Source: Nomia melanderi (lineage: Eukaryota; Arthropoda; Insecta; Hymenoptera; Halictidae). From it: DNA of 64,000 bases. A program made the position numbers and the translations under genes. This document shows, piece after piece, positions 41,000 to 54,189 of this stretch (position 1 is the first letter of the stretch; every line of letters starts with the position of its first letter). The notes beneath the pieces were generated by a model that ran no database searches, had not been told where the DNA came from, and saw only the letters and a program-made list of their open reading frames with translations. The stretch spans positions 62,001 through 126,000 of the forward strand of contig NW_027475167.1 of assembly GCF_051020985.1 (NCBI RefSeq), read 5' to 3'.

Positions 41000-42265
41000 C
41001 AGGGTCAGGGAAGAATCCAATATATATCTGGTAATATCTCGGGTGCTTTTAGAGATAGCGAAATAAATCAAAGTGAATTATCTGCAGGGGGCCCTGACGC
41101 ATGAATCTGTGCAGCGGGAACGATCTCGGACCACCAGGGGCCGAGAAAACCACCGTCTCATGGGGCCGGACACTGAGGGTCAGGGGAAAATCCAATATAT
41201 ATCTAGTGATATCTCGGGAGCTATTACAGATAGGGCAATAAATCAAAGTGAGTTATCTGCAGGAGGCCCTGGCGCATGAATCTGTGCAGCGGGAACGATC
41301 TCGGACGACCAGGGACCGAGAAAACCACCGTCTCATGGGGCCGGACACTGAGGGTCAGGGAAAAATCCAATATATATCTGGTGATATCTCGGGTGCTATC
41401 AGAGATAGCGCAATAAATCAAAGTGCATTGTCTGCAGGAGACCCTGATGCATGAATCTGTGCAGCGGGAACGACCTCGAACCACCAGGGGCCGAGAAAAC
41501 CACCGTCTCATGGGGTCGGACACTCAGGGTCAGGGAAAAATCCAATATATATCTGGTGATATCGCGGGTGCTATTACAGATAGCACAATAAATCAAAGTC
41601 CATTGTTGGCAGGAGGCCCTAGCGCATGAACCTGTGCAGCAGGAACGACCTCGGACCACCAGGCGCCAAGAAAATTACAGATATTTGGAATCCCTCACCC
41701 AAGGTCATGTAAAAATCCAGCATATATCTGGTGATATCTTGGGTGCTATTACATATAGCGCAATAAATCAAAGTGCATTGTCTGTGGGAGGCCCTGGCGC
41801 ATGAATCTCTGCAGCGGGATCGACCTCTGACCACCAGGGGCCGAGAAAACCACCGTCTCATGGGCCGGGCCCTCAGGGTCAGGGAAAAATCCAATATATA
41901 TCTGGTGATATCTCGGGTGCTATTAGAGATAGCGCAATAAATCAAAGTGAATTGTCTGCAGGGGGCCCTGGCGCATGAATCTGTGCAGCGGGAACGATCT
42001 CGGACCACCAGGGGCCGAGAAAACCACCGTCTCATGGGGCCGGACACTGAGGGTCAGGGGAAAATCCAATATATATCTAGTGATATCTCGGGTGCTATTA
42101 CAGATAGGGCAATAAATCAAAGTGAGTTATCTGCAGGAGGCCCTGGCGCATGAATCTGTGCAGCGGGAACGATCTCGGACCACCAGGGGCCGAGAAAACC
42201 ACCGTCTCATGGGGCCGGAGACTGAGGGTCAGGGGAAAACCCAATATATATCTGGTGATATCTCG
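41000..42265. repeat. Segment duplicated at 43,274-44,539 (2,274 bp)
   Basis: Thirteen monomers minus one base separate the copies. It includes the CATGGGCCGGGCCC deletion at about 41863 and a type C monomer at 41675 with GGCGCCAAG upstream. Confidence 0.88.
41675..41721. repeat. Type C mosaic segment
   Basis: GATATTTGGAATCCCTC variant with GGCGCCAAG upstream, followed by a GATATCTTGG box. Confidence 0.9.
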
Positions 42266-42439
42266 GGTGCTATTACAGATAGCGCAATAAATCAAAGTGC
42301 ATTGTCTGCAGGAGGCCCTGGCGCAAGAATCTGTGCAGCGGGAACCACCTCGGACCACCAGGGCCCGAGAAAACCACCGTCTCATGGGGTCGGACACTCA
42401 GGGTAGGGGAAAAATCCAATATATATCTGGTGATATCTC

Positions 42440-42960
42440 GGGTGCTTTTAGAGATAGCGAAATAAATCAAAGTGAATTATCTGCAGGGGGCCCTGACGCA
42501 TGAATCTGTGCAGCGGGAACGATCTCGGACCACCAGGGGCCGAGAAAACCACCGTCTCATGGGGCCGGACACTGAGGGTCAGGGGAAAATCCAATATATA
42601 TCTAGTGATATCTCGGGAGCTATTACAGATAGGGCAATAAATCAAAGTGAGTTATCTGCAGGAGGCCCTGGCGCATGAATCTGTGCAGCGGGAACGATCT
42701 CGGACCACCAGGGACCGAGAAAACCACCGTCTCATGGGGCCGGACACTGAGGGTCAGGGAAAAATCCAATATATATCTGGTGATATCTCGGATGCTATCA
42801 GAGATAGCGCAATAAATCAAAGTGCATTGTCTGCAGGAGGCCCTGATGCATGAATCTGTGCAGCGGGAACGACCTCAAACCACCAGGGGCCGAGAAAACC
42901 ACCGTCTCATGGGGTCGGACACTCAGGGTCAGGGAAAAATCCAATATATATCTGGTGATA
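42440..42960. repeat. Three-monomer partial copy of 41.04-41.56 kb
   Basis: Displaced 1,399 bp from its left counterpart and 875 bp (five monomers) from the right one at about 43.32 kb. Three copies of the CCCTGACGCATG/CCCTGATGCATG units therefore occur within 3 kb. Confidence 0.82.
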
Positions 42961-43273
42961 TCACGGGTGCTATTTCAGATAGCACAATAAATCAAAGTGC
43001 ATTGTCTGCAGGAGGCCCTGGCACATGAATCTGTGCAGCGTTAACGACCTCGGACTACCAGGGGCCGAGAAAATCACCGTCTCATGGGGCCGGACTGTCA
43101 GGGTCAGAGAAAAATCCAAAATATATCTGGTGATATCTCGGGTGCTATTAGAGATAGCGCAATAAATCAAAGTGAATTATCTGCAGGGGGCCCTGGCGCA
43201 TGAATCTGTGCAGCGGGATCGACCTCGGACCACGAGGGACCGAGAAAACCATCGACACATGGGGTCGGACTGT

Positions 43274-44539
43274 CAGGGTCAGGGAAGAATCCAATATATA
43301 TCTGGTGATATCTCGGGTGCTTTTAGAGATAGCGAAATAAATCAAAGTGAATCATCTGCAGGGGGCCCTGACGCATGAATCTGTGCAGCGGGAACGATCT
43401 CGGACCACCAGGGGCCGAGAAAACCACCGTCTCATGGGGCCGGACACTGAGGGTCAGGGGAAAATCCAATATATATCTAGTGATATCTCGGGAGCTATTA
43501 CAGATAGGGCAATAAATCAAAGTGAGTTATCTGCAGGAGGCCCTGGCGCATGAATCTGTGCAGCGGGAACGATCTCGGACCACCAGGGACCGAGAAAACC
43601 ACCGTCTCATGGGGCCGGACACTGAGGGTCAGGGAAAAATCCAATATATATCTGGTGATATCTCGGATGCTATCAGAGATAGCGCAATAAATCAAAGTGC
43701 ATTGTCTGCAGGAGGCCCTGATGCATGAATCTGTGCAGCGGGAACGACCTCGAACCACCAGGGGCCGAGAAAACCACCGTCTCATGGGGTCGGACACTCA
43801 GGGTCAGGGAAAAATCCAATATATATCTGGTGATATCGCGGGTGCTATTACAGATAGCACAATAAATCAAAGTCCATTGTTGGCAGGAGGCCCTAGCGCA
43901 TGAACCTGTGCAGCAGGAACGACCTCGGACCACCAGGCGCCAAGAAAATTACAGATATTTGGAATCCCTCACCCAAGGTCATGTAAAAATCCAGCATATA
44001 TCTGGTGATATCTTGGGTGCTATTACATATAGCGCAATAAATCAAAGTGCATTGTCTGTGGGAGGCCCTGGCGCATGAATCTGTGCAGCGGGATCGACCT
44101 CTGACCACCAGGGGCCGAGAAAACCACCGTCTCATGGGCCGGGCCCTCAGGGTCAGGGAAAAATCCAATATATATCTGGTGATATCTCGGGTGCTATTAG
44201 AGATAGCGCAATAAATCAAAGTGAATTATCTGCAGGGGGCCCTGGCGCATGAATCTGTGCAGCGGGAACGATCTCGGACCACCAGGGGCCGAGAAAACCA
44301 CCGTCTCATGGGGCCGGACACTGAGGGTCAGGGGAAAATCCAATATATATCTAGTGATATCTCGGGTGCTATTACAGATAGGGCAATAAATCAAAGTGAG
44401 TTATCTGCAGGAGGCCCTGGCGCATGAATCTGTGCAGCGGGAACGATCTCGGACCACCAGGGGCCGAGAAAACCACCGTCTCATGGGGCCGGAGACTGAG
44501 GGTCAGGGGAAACTCCAATATATATCTGGTGATATCTCG
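43274..44539. repeat. Copy of 41,000-42,265
   Basis: Carries the same one-base deletion (about 44138) and type C unit (43949). Similarity starts at GGGAAGAATCCAATATAT and stops inside the next AT box, where GGGGAAACTCCAATATAT gives way to a different monomer order. Confidence 0.88.
43949..43995. repeat. Type C mosaic segment
   Basis: Copy of the 41675 unit (2,274 bp). Confidence 0.9.
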
Positions 44540-46299
44540 GGTGCTATTACAGATAGGGCAATAAATCAAAGTGAGTTATCTGCAGGAGGCCCTGGCGCAT
44601 GAATCTGTGCAGCGGGAACGATCTCGGACCACCAGGGGCCGAGAAAACCACCGTCTCATGGGGCCGGACACTGAGGGTCAGGGAAAAATCCAATATATAT
44701 CTGGTGATATCTCGGGTGCTATCAGGAATAGCGCAATAAATCAAAGTGCATTGTCTGCAGGAGGCCCTGATGCATGAATCTGTGCAGCGGGAACGACCTC
44801 GAACCCCCAGGGGCCGAGAAAACCACCGTCTCATGGGGTCGGACACTCAGGGTCAGGCAAAAATCCAATATAAATCTGGTGATATCACGGGTGCTATTAC
44901 AGATAGCGCAATAAATCAAAGTGCATTGTCTGCAGGAAGCCCTGGCGCAAGAATCTGTGCAGCGGGAACAACCTCGGACCACCAGGGCCCGAGAAAACCA
45001 CCGACTCATGGGGTCGGACACTCAGGGTCGGGGAAAAATCCAATATATATCTGGTGATATCTCGGGTGCTATTAGAGATAGCGCAATAAATCAATGTGAA
45101 TTATCTGCAGGGGGCCCTGGCGTACGAATCTGTGCAGCGGGATCGACCTCGGACCACCAGGGGCCGAGAAAACCACCGACACATGGGGCCGGACTGTCAG
45201 GGTCGGGGAAAAATCCAATATATATCTGGTGATATCTCGGGTGCTATTACAGATACCGCAATAAATCAAAGTGCATTGTCTGTAGGAGGCCTTGGCGCAT
45301 GAACCTGTGCAGCGGGAAAGACCTCGGACCACCAGGGGCCGAGAAAATCACCGTCTCATGGGGCCGGACTGTCAGGGTCAGGGAAAAATCCAATATATAT
45401 CTGGTGATATCTCGGGTGCTATTAGAGATAGCGCAATAAATCAGAGTGAATTATCTGCAGGGGGCCCTGGCGTATGAATCTGTGCAGCGGGATCGACCTC
45501 GGACCACCAGGGGCCGAGAAAACCACCGACACATGGGGCCGGACACTGAGGGTCAGGGGAAAATCCAATATATATCTGGTGATATCTCGGGTGCTATCAG
45601 AGATAGCGCAATAAATCAAAGTGCATTGTCTGCAGGAGGCCCTTGCGCATGAATCTGTGCAGCGGGAACCACCTCGGACCACCAGGGGCCGAGAAAACCA
45701 CCGTCTCATGGGGTCGGACACTCAGGGTCGGGGAAAAATCTAATATATATCTGGTGATATCACGGGTGCCATTACAGATAGCACAATAAATCAAAGTGCA
45801 TTGTCTGCAGGAGGCCCTGGCACATGAATCTGTGCAGCGTTAACGACCTCGGACTACCAGGGGCCGAGAAAATCACCGTCTCATGGGGCCGGACTGTCAG
45901 GGTCAGAGAAAAATCCAAAATATATCTGGTGATATCTCGGGTGCTATTAGAGATAGTGCAATAAATCAAAGTGAATTATCTGCAGGGGGCCCTGGCGCAT
46001 GAATCTGTGCAGCGGGAACGACCTCGGACCACCAGGGGCCGAGAAAACCACCGACACATGGAGCCGGACACTCAGGGTCGGGGAAAAATTCAATGTATAT
46101 CTGCTGATATGTCGGGTGCTGTTACAGATAGCGCAATAAATCAAAGTGCATTGTCTGCAGGAGGTCGAAGGGCATGAATCTGTGCAGCGGAATCGACCTC
46201 GGACATCCAGGGGTCGAGAAAACCACCGTCTCATGGGGTCGGACTGTCAGGGTCAGGGAAAAATCCAATATATATCTGGTGATATCTCGGGTGCTATTA
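44540..46299. repeat. Mixed monomers
   Basis: About ten units. Units with GGCGCAAGAATCTG (44947) and GGCGTACGAATCTG (45119) have lost the usual ATG at m29-m31. The GCGTTAACGACC unit near 45837 matches 43.02-43.17 kb (2,799 bp displacement). One divergent unit near 46.09-46.18 kb has CAATGTATATCTGCTGATATG and GGTCGAAGGGCATG. Confidence 0.7.
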
Positions 46300-48102
46300 G
46301 AGATAGCGCAATAAATCAAAGTGCTTTGTCTGCAGGAGGCCCTGGCGCATGAATCTGTGTAGCGGGAAAGTCCTCGGACCACCAGGGGCCGAGAAAACCA
46401 CCGTATCATGGGGTCGGACACTCAGGGTCAGGGGAAAATCCAATATATATCTGGTGATATCTCGGGTGCTATTAGAGATAGCGTAATAAACCAAAGTGCA
46501 TTGTCTGCAGGAGGCCCTGGCGCATGAATCTGTGCAGCGGGAACGACCTCGGACCACCAGGGGCCGAGAAAACCACCGTCTCATGGGGCCGGACACTCAG
46601 GGTCAGGGGAAAATCCAATATATATCTGGTGATATCTCGGGTGCTATTAGAGATAGCGCAATAAATGAAAGTGAATTATCTGCAGGGGGCCCTGGCGCAT
46701 GGATCTGTGCAGCGGGAACGACCTCGGACCACCAGGGGCCGAAAAAACTACCGTCTCATGGGGCCGGACACTCAGGGTCAGGGAAAAATCCAATATATAT
46801 CTGGTGATATCTCGGGTGCTATTACAGATAGCGGAATAAATCAAAGTGCATTGTCTGTAGGAGGCCCTGGCGCATGAATCTGTGAAGCGGGAACGACCTC
46901 GGACCACCAGGGGCCGAGAAAACTACCGCCTCATGGGGCCGGATACTCAGGGTCAGGGAAAAATCCAATATATATCTGGTGATATCTCGGGTGCTATTAG
47001 AGATAGCGCAATAAACCAAAGTGAATTATCTATAGGACGACCTGCCGCATGAATGTGTGCAGCGGGAACGACCTCGGACCACCAGGGGCCGAGAAAACCA
47101 CCGTCTCATGGGGCCGGACACTCAGGGTCAGGGGAAAATCCAATATATATCTGGTGATATCTCGGGTGCTATTAGAGATAGCGCAATAAATGAAAGTGAA
47201 TTATCTGCAGGGGGCCCTGGCGCATGAATCTGTGAAGCGGGAATGACCTCGGACCACCAGGGGCCGAGAAAACCACCGTCTCACGGGGCCGGACACTCAC
47301 GGTTAGGGGAAAATCCAATATATATATGGTGATATCTCAGGTGCTATTACAGATAGCGCAATAAATCAAAATGCATTGTCTGTAGGAGGCCCTGGCGCAT
47401 GAATCTGTGCAGCGGGAACGACCTCGGACCACCAGGGGCCGACAAAACCACCGTCTCATGGGGTCGGACACTCAGGGTCAGGGAAAAATTCAATATATAT
47501 CTGGTGATATCTCGGGTGCTATTACAGATAGCGCAATAATTCAAAGTGTATTGTCTGTAGGAGGCCCTGGCGCATGAATCTGTGCAGCGGAATCGACCTC
47601 GGACCACCAGGGGCCGAGAAAATCTCCGTCTCATGGGACCGGAATGTCAGGGTCAGGGAAAAAACCAATATATATCTGGTGATATCTCGGGTGCTATTAG
47701 AGATAGCGCAATAAATCAAAGTGCTTTGTCTGCAGGAGGCCCTGGCGCATGAATCTGTGTAGCGGGAAAGTCCTCGGACCACCAGGGGCCGAGAAAACCA
47801 CCGTCTCATGGGGCCGGACACTCAAGGTCAGGGAAAAATCCAATATATATCTGGTGATATATCGGGCGCTATTAGAGATAGGGTAATAAACCAAAGTGAA
47901 TTATCTGCAGGGGGACCTGGCGCATGGATCTGTGCAGCGGGAACGACCTCGGACCACCAGGGGCCGAAAAAACTACCGTCTCATGGGGCCGGACACTCAG
48001 GGTCAGGGAAAAATCCAATATATATCTGGTGATATCTCGGGTGCTATTACAGATAGCGGAATAAATCAAAGTGCATTGTCTGTAGGAGGCCCTGGCGCAT
48101 GA
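46300..48102. repeat. Eight- and seven-monomer duplications
   Basis: Units with GGGAAAGTCCTCGG near 46365 recur near 47765 (1,400 bp). Units with CGCATGGATCTG and GGCCGAAAAAACTACC near 46697 recur near 47922 (1,225 bp). The two displacements differ by one monomer, which points to an in-register loss of one unit between the copies. Confidence 0.8.
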
Positions 48103-48482
48103 ATCTGTGCAGCGGGAACGACCTCGAACCACCAGGGGCCGAGAAAACCACCGTCTCATGGGGTCGGACACTCAGGGTCAGGGAAAAATCCAATATATAT
48201 CTGGTGATATCGCGGGTGCTATTACAGATAGCACAATAAATCAAAGTCCATTGTTGGCAGGAGGCCCTAGCGCATGAACCTGTGCAGCAGGAACGACCTC
48301 GGACCACCAGGCGCCAAGAAAATTACAGATATTTGGAATCCCTCACCCAAGGTCATGTAAAAATCCAGCATATATCTGGTGATATCTTGGGTGCTATTAC
48401 ATATAGCGCAATAAATCAAAGTGCATTGTCTGTGGGAGGCCCTGGCGCATGAATCTGTGCAGCGGGATCGACCTCTGACCAC
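48047..48482. repeat. Third copy of the 41.4 / 43.7 kb type C segment
   Basis: Matches 43.67-44.11 kb at 4,374 bp and 41.40-41.84 kb at 6,648 bp, including the CCATTGTTGGCAGG and GGCGCCAAGAAAATTAC variants. Similarity stops just past the type C unit. Confidence 0.87.
48323..48369. repeat. Type C mosaic segment
   Basis: Copy of the 43949 unit (4,374 bp). Confidence 0.9.
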
Positions 48483-48499
48483 CAGGGGCCGAAAAAACT

Positions 48500-50520
48500 A
48501 CCGTCTCATGGGGCCGGACACTCAGGGTCAGGGAAAAATCCAATATATATCTGGTGATATCTCGGGTGCTCTTACAGATAGCGCACTAAACCAAAGTGAA
48601 TTATCTGCAGGGGCCCTGGCGCATGAATCTGTGCAGCGGGAACGACCTCGCACCACCAGGGGCCGAGAAAACCACCGTCTCATGGGGTCGGACACTCAGG
48701 GTCAGGGAAAAATCCAATATATATCTGGTGATATCTCGGGTGCTATTACTGATAGCGCAATAAATCAAGGTGCATTGTCTGTAGGAGGCCCAGGCGCCTG
48801 AATCTGGGCAGCGGGAACGACCTCGGACCACCAGGGGCCGAGAAAACTGCCGTCTCATGGGGCCGGACACTCAGGGTCAGGGGAAAATCCAATATATATC
48901 TGGTGATATCTCGGGTGCTATTACAGATAGCGCAATAAATCAAAGTGCATTGTCCGTAGGAGGCCCTGGTGCATGAATCTGTGCAGAGGGATCGACCTCG
49001 GACCACCGGGGGCCGAGAAAACAACCGTCTCATGGGGTCGGACACTCAGGGTCAGGGAAAAATCCAATATATATCTGGTGATATCTCGGGTGCTATTACA
49101 GATAGCGCAATACATCAAGGTGCATTGTCCGTAGGAGGCACTGGCGAATGAATCTGTGCAGCCGGAACTACTTCGGACAACCAGGGGCCGAGAAAATTAT
49201 AGATATTCGGAATCCGTCACCCAAGGTCATGTAAAAATCCAGCATATATCTGGTGATATCTCGGGTGCTATTAGAGATAGCGCAATAAATCAAAGTGAAT
49301 TATCTGCAGAGGGCCCTGGCGCATGAATCTGTGCAGCGGGAACGACCTCGGACCACCAGGGGCCGAGAAAACCACAGTCTCATGGGGCCGGACACTCAGG
49401 GTCAGGGGAAAATCCAATATATATCTGGTGATATCTCGGGTGCTATTACAGATAGCGCAATAAATCAAAGTGCATTGCCTGTAGGAGGCCCTGGCGCATG
49501 AATCTGTGCAGCGGGGTCGACCTCGGACCACCGGGGGCCGAGAAAACCACCGTCTCATGGGGTCGGACGCTCAGGGTCTGGGAAAAATCCAATATACATC
49601 TGGTGATATCTCGGGTGCTATTACAGATAGCGCAATAAATCAAAGTGCATTGTCTGTAGGAGGCCCTGGCGCATGAATCTGTGCAGCGGGATCGACCTCG
49701 GACCACCGGGGGCCGAGAAAACCACCGTCTCATGGGGTCGGAAGCTCAGGGTCTGGGAAAAATCCAATATACATCTGGTGATATCTCGGGTGCTATTAGA
49801 GATAGCGCAATAAATCAAAGTGCATTGTCTGTAGGAGGCCCTTGCGCATGGACCTGTGCAGCGGGAACGACCTCGGACCACCGGGGGGCGAGAAAATCAC
49901 CGTCTCATGGGGTCGGACACTCAGGGTCCGGGAAAAATCCAATATATACCTCGTGATATCTCGGGTGCTATTACAGATAGCGTAATAAATCAAAGTGCAT
50001 TGTCTGTAGGGGGCCCTGGCGCATGAAACAGAGCAGCGGGATCGACCTAGGACCACCAGGGGCCGAGAAATTTACCGTCTCATGAGGCCGGACTGTCAGG
50101 GTCAGGGAAAAATCCAATATATTCCTGGTGATATCTCGGGTGCTATTAGAGATAGCGGAATAAATCAATGTGCATTGTCTGTAGGAGGCCCTGGCGCATG
50201 AATCTGTTCAGTGGGAACGACCTCGGACCACCAGGGGCCGAGAAAACCATCGACACATGGGGCCGGACTGTCAGGGTCAGGGAAAAATCCAATATATATC
50301 TGGTGATATCTCGGGTGCTATTACAGATAGCGCAATAATTCAAAGGGCATTGTCTGTAGGAGGCTCTGGCGCATGAATCTGTGCAGCGGGATCGACCGCG
50401 GACCACGAGCGACCGAAAACATCATCGACACATGGGGCCGAACTGTCAGGGTCAGGGAAAAATCCAATATATATCTGGTGACATCTCGGGTGCTATTACA
50501 GATAGCGGAATAAATCAAAG
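48500..50520. repeat. Segment duplicated at about 52.05-53.84 kb
   Basis: Displacement is 3,499 bp up to about 48.95 kb and 3,324 bp after about 49.14 kb. The 175-bp step means the right copy lacks one whole monomer. Both breakpoints fall in GTGCATTGTCCGTAGGAGGC (m1-m20), present at about 48947 and 49121. The one-base deletion GCAGGGGCCCTGG is at about 48611. Confidence 0.88.
49197..49243. repeat. Type C mosaic segment
   Basis: ATTATAGATATTCGG subtype with CAGCCGGAACTACTTCGG upstream. Confidence 0.9.
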
Positions 50521-51545
50521 TGCATTGTCTGTAGGAGGCACTGGCGAATGAATCTGTGCAGCAGGAACTACCTCGGACAACCAGGGGCCGAGAAAATTAT
50601 AGATATTCGGAATCCGTCACCCAAGGTCATGTAAAAATCCAATATATATCTGGTGATATCTCGGGTGCTATTACAGATAGCCCAATAAATCAAAGTGCAT
50701 TGTCTGTAGGAGGCCCTGGCGCATGAATCTGTGCAGCGGGATCGACCTCGAACCACCAGGGACCGAGAAAATCACCGTCTCATGGGGCCAGACTGTCAGG
50801 GTGAGGGAAAAATCCAATATATATCTGGTGATATCTCCGGTGCTATTAGCGATAGCGCAATAAATCAATGTGAATTATCTGCAGGGGGCCCTTGTGCATG
50901 AATCTGTGCAGCGGGAACGACCTCGGACCACCAGGGGCCGAGAAAACCACAGTCTCATGGGGCCGGACACTCAGGGTCAGGGGAAAATCCAATATATATC
51001 TAGTGATATATCGGGTGCTATTACAGATAGCGCAATAAATCATAGTGCATTGTCTGTAGGAGGCCCTTGCACATGAATCTGTGCAGCGGGATCGACCTCG
51101 GACCACCAGGGGCCGAGAAAATCACCGCCTCATGGGGCCGGACTGTCAGGGTCAGGGAAAAATCCAATATATATCTGGTGATATCTCGGGTGCTATTACA
51201 GATAGCGCAATTAACCAAAGTGCATTGTCTGCAGGAGGCCCTGGCGCATGAAGCTGCGCAGCGGGAACGACCTCGGACCACCAGGGGCCGAGAAAACCAC
51301 CGTCTCATGTTGTCGGACTGTCAGGGTCAGGGAAAAATAGAATATATATCTGGTGATATCTCGGGTGCTATTAGAGAGAGCGCAATATATCAAAGTGCAT
51401 TGTCTGCAGGTGGCCCTAGCGCATGAATCTGTGCAGTGGGAACGACCTCGGACCAGCAGGGGCCGAGAAAACCACCGTCTCATTGCGTCGGACACTCAGG
51501 GTCAGGGAAAAATCCAATATATATCTGGTGATATCTCGGGTGCTA
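50521..51545. repeat. Mixed monomers, partly repeated at 53.82-54.18 kb
   Basis: Contains a recombinant type C unit (50597) that ends in the ordinary CCAATATATAT box. Units with GAAGCTGCGCAGCGG and CATGTTGTCGG (about 51250-51310) recur near 53874 (2,624 bp) and again near 63849. Confidence 0.8.
50597..50643. repeat. Recombinant type C segment
   Basis: Type C up to GTAAAAATCC, then the ordinary AATATATATC box where other C units read AGCATATATC. This dates an exchange inside the A-tract region. Confidence 0.88.
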
Positions 51546-51960
51546 TTACAGATAGCGCAATAAATCAAAGTGCATTGTCTGTAGGAGGCCCTGGCGCATG
51601 AATCTGTGCAGCGGGAACGACCTCGGACCACCAGGGGCCGAGAAAACCACAGTCTCATGGGGCCGGACACTCAGGGTCAGGGGAAAATCCAATATATATC
51701 TGGTGATATCTCGGGTGCTATTACAGATAGCGCAATAAATCAAAGTGCATTGTCTGTAGGAGGCCCTGGCGCATGAATCTGTGCAGCGGGGTCGACCTCG
51801 GACCACCGGGGGCCGAGAAAACCACCGTCTCATGGGGTCGGACGCTCAGGGTCTGGGAAAAATCCAATATACATCTGGTGATATCTCGGGTGCTATTACA
51901 GATAGCGCAATAAATCAAAGTGCATTGTCTGTAGGAGGCCCTGGCGCATGAATCTGTGCA
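51546..51960. repeat. Copy of 49.27-49.68 kb and 52.6-53.0 kb units
   Basis: Displaced 2,275 bp (13 monomers) from the left copy. Shared variants are CACCGGGGGCCGAG, GGACGCTCAGGGTCTGGG and AATATACATCTGG. Confidence 0.85.
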
Positions 51961-52049
51961 GCGGGATCGACCTCGGACCACCAGGGGCCGAGAAAACTAC
52001 CGTCTGAAGGGGCCGGACTGTCAGGGTCATGGAAAAATCCAATATATAT

Positions 52050-53840
52050 CTGGTGATATCTCGGGTGCTCTTACAGATAGCGCACTAAACCAAAGTGAAT
52101 TATCTGCAGGGGCCCTGGCGCATGAATCTGTGCAGCGGGAACGACCTCGCCCCACCAGGGGCCGAGAAAACCACCGTCTCATGGGGTCGGACACTCAGGG
52201 TCAGAGAAAAATCCAATATATATCTGGTGATATCTCGGATGCTATTACAGATAGCGCAATAAATCAAGGTGCATTGTCTGTAGGAAGCCCAGGCGCCTGA
52301 ATCTGGGCAGCGGGAACGACCTCGGAACACCAGGGGCCGAGAAAACTGCCGTCTCATGGGGCCGGACACTCAGGGTCAGGGAAAAATCCAATATATATCT
52401 GGTGATATCTCGGGTGCTATTACAGATACCGGAATAAATCAAAGTGCATTGTCCGTAGGAGGCACTGGCGAATGAATCTGTGCAGCAGGGACTACTTCGG
52501 ACAACCAGGGGCCGAGAAAATTATAGATATTCGGAATCCGTCACCCAAGGTCATGTAAAAATCCAGCATATATCTGGTGATATCTCGGGTGCTATTAGAG
52601 ATAGCGCAATAAATCAAAGTGAATTATCTGCAGAGGGCCCAGGCGCATGAATCTGTGCAGCGGGAATGACCTCGGACAACCAGGGGCCGAGAAAACCACA
52701 GTCTCATGGGGCCGGACACTCAGGGTCAGGGGAAAATCCAATATATATCTGGTGATATCTCGGGTGCTATTACAGATAGCGCAATAAATCAAAGTGCATT
52801 GTCTGTAGGAGGCCCTGGCGCATGAATCTGTGCAGCGGGGTCGACCTCGGACCACCGGGGGCCGAGAAAACCACCGTCTCATGGGGTCGGACGCTCAGGG
52901 TCTGGGAAAAATCCAATATACATCTGGTGATATCTCGGGTGCTATTACAGATAGCGCAATAAATCAAAGTGCATTGTCTGTAGGAGGCCCTGGCGCATGA
53001 ATCTGTGCAGCGGGATCGACCTCGGACCACCGGGGGCCGAGAAAACCACCGTCTCATGGGGTCGGAAGCTCAGGGTCTGGGAAAAATCCAATATACATCT
53101 GGTGATATCTCGGGTGCTATTAGAGATAGCGCAATAAATCAAAGTGCATTGTCTGTAGGAGGCCCTTGCTCATGGACCTGTGGAGCGGGAACGACCTCGG
53201 ACCACCAGGGGCCGAGAAAATCACCGTCTCATGGGGTCGGACACTCAGGGTCCGGGAAGAATCCAATATATACCTCGTGATATCTCGGGTGCTATTACAG
53301 ATAGCGTAATAAATCAAAGTGCATTGTCTGTAGGGGGCCCTGGCGCATGAATCAGAGCAGCGGGATCGACCTAGGACCACCAGGGGCCGAGAAATTTACC
53401 GTCTCATGAGGCCAGACTGTCAGGGTCAGGGAAAAATCCAATATATTCCTGGTGATATCTCGGGTGCTATTAGAGATAGCGCAATAAATCAATGTGCATT
53501 GTCTGTAGGAGGCCCTGGCGCATGAATCTGTTCAGCGGGAACGACCTCGGACCACCAGGGGCCGAGAAAACCATCGACGCATGGGGCCGGACTGTCAGGG
53601 TCAGGGAAAAATCCAATATATATCTGGTGATATCTCGGGTGCTATTACAGATAGCGCAATAATTCAAAGGGCATTGTCTGTAGGAGGCTCAGGCGCATGA
53701 ATCTGTGCAGCGGGATCGACCGCGGACCACGAGCGACCGAAAAAATCATCGACACATGGGGCCGAACTGTCAGGGTCAGGGAAAAATCCAATATATATCT
53801 GGTGATATCTCGGGTGCTATTACAGATAGCGCAATAAATC
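52050..53840. repeat. Copy of 48.5-50.5 kb lacking one monomer
   Basis: Carries the same one-base deletion (about 52110), the same GCGCCTGAATCTGGGC unit and the same AGATTATAGAT-like type C unit (52521) as the left copy. Single-base differences are scattered, so this copy is older than those in the 17-31 kb zone. Confidence 0.87.
52521..52567. repeat. Type C mosaic segment
   Basis: ATTATAG subtype; copy of the 49197 unit (3,324 bp). Confidence 0.9.
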
Positions 53841-54189
53841 ATAGTGCATTGTCTGCAGGAGGCCCTGGCGCATGAAGCTGCGCAGCGGGAACGACCTCGG
53901 ACCACCAGGGGCCGAGAAAACCACCGTCTCATGTTGTCGGACTGTCAGGGTCAGGGAAAAATAGAATATATATCTGGTGATATCTCGGGTGCTATTAGAG
54001 AGAGCGCAATATATCAAAGTGCATTGTCTGCAGGTGGCCCTAGCGCATGAATCTGTGCAGTGGGAACGACCTCGGACCAGCAGGGGCCGAGAAAACCACC
54101 GTCTCATTGCGTCGGACACTCAGGGTCAGGGAAAAATCCAATATATATCTGGTGATATCTCGGGTGCTATTACAGATAGCGCAATAAAC
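53841..54189. repeat. Two-monomer copy of 51.2-51.6 kb
   Basis: Displacement 2,624 bp (15 monomers minus one base). It carries the GAAGCTGCGCAGC and CTCATTGCGTCGG variants. Confidence 0.82.

Noticed and set aside
41619..42047. Longest reading frame, 142 codons on the minus strand
   Set aside because: It is long only because the one-base deletion near 41863 brings two monomer frames into line. The product would be the same repeat peptide twice.
48421..48801. 126-codon plus-strand frame (and the similar 114-codon frames at 39010-39354 and 51956-52300)
   Set aside because: Same cause: the deletions near 48611, 39165 and 52110 fuse two monomer frames.
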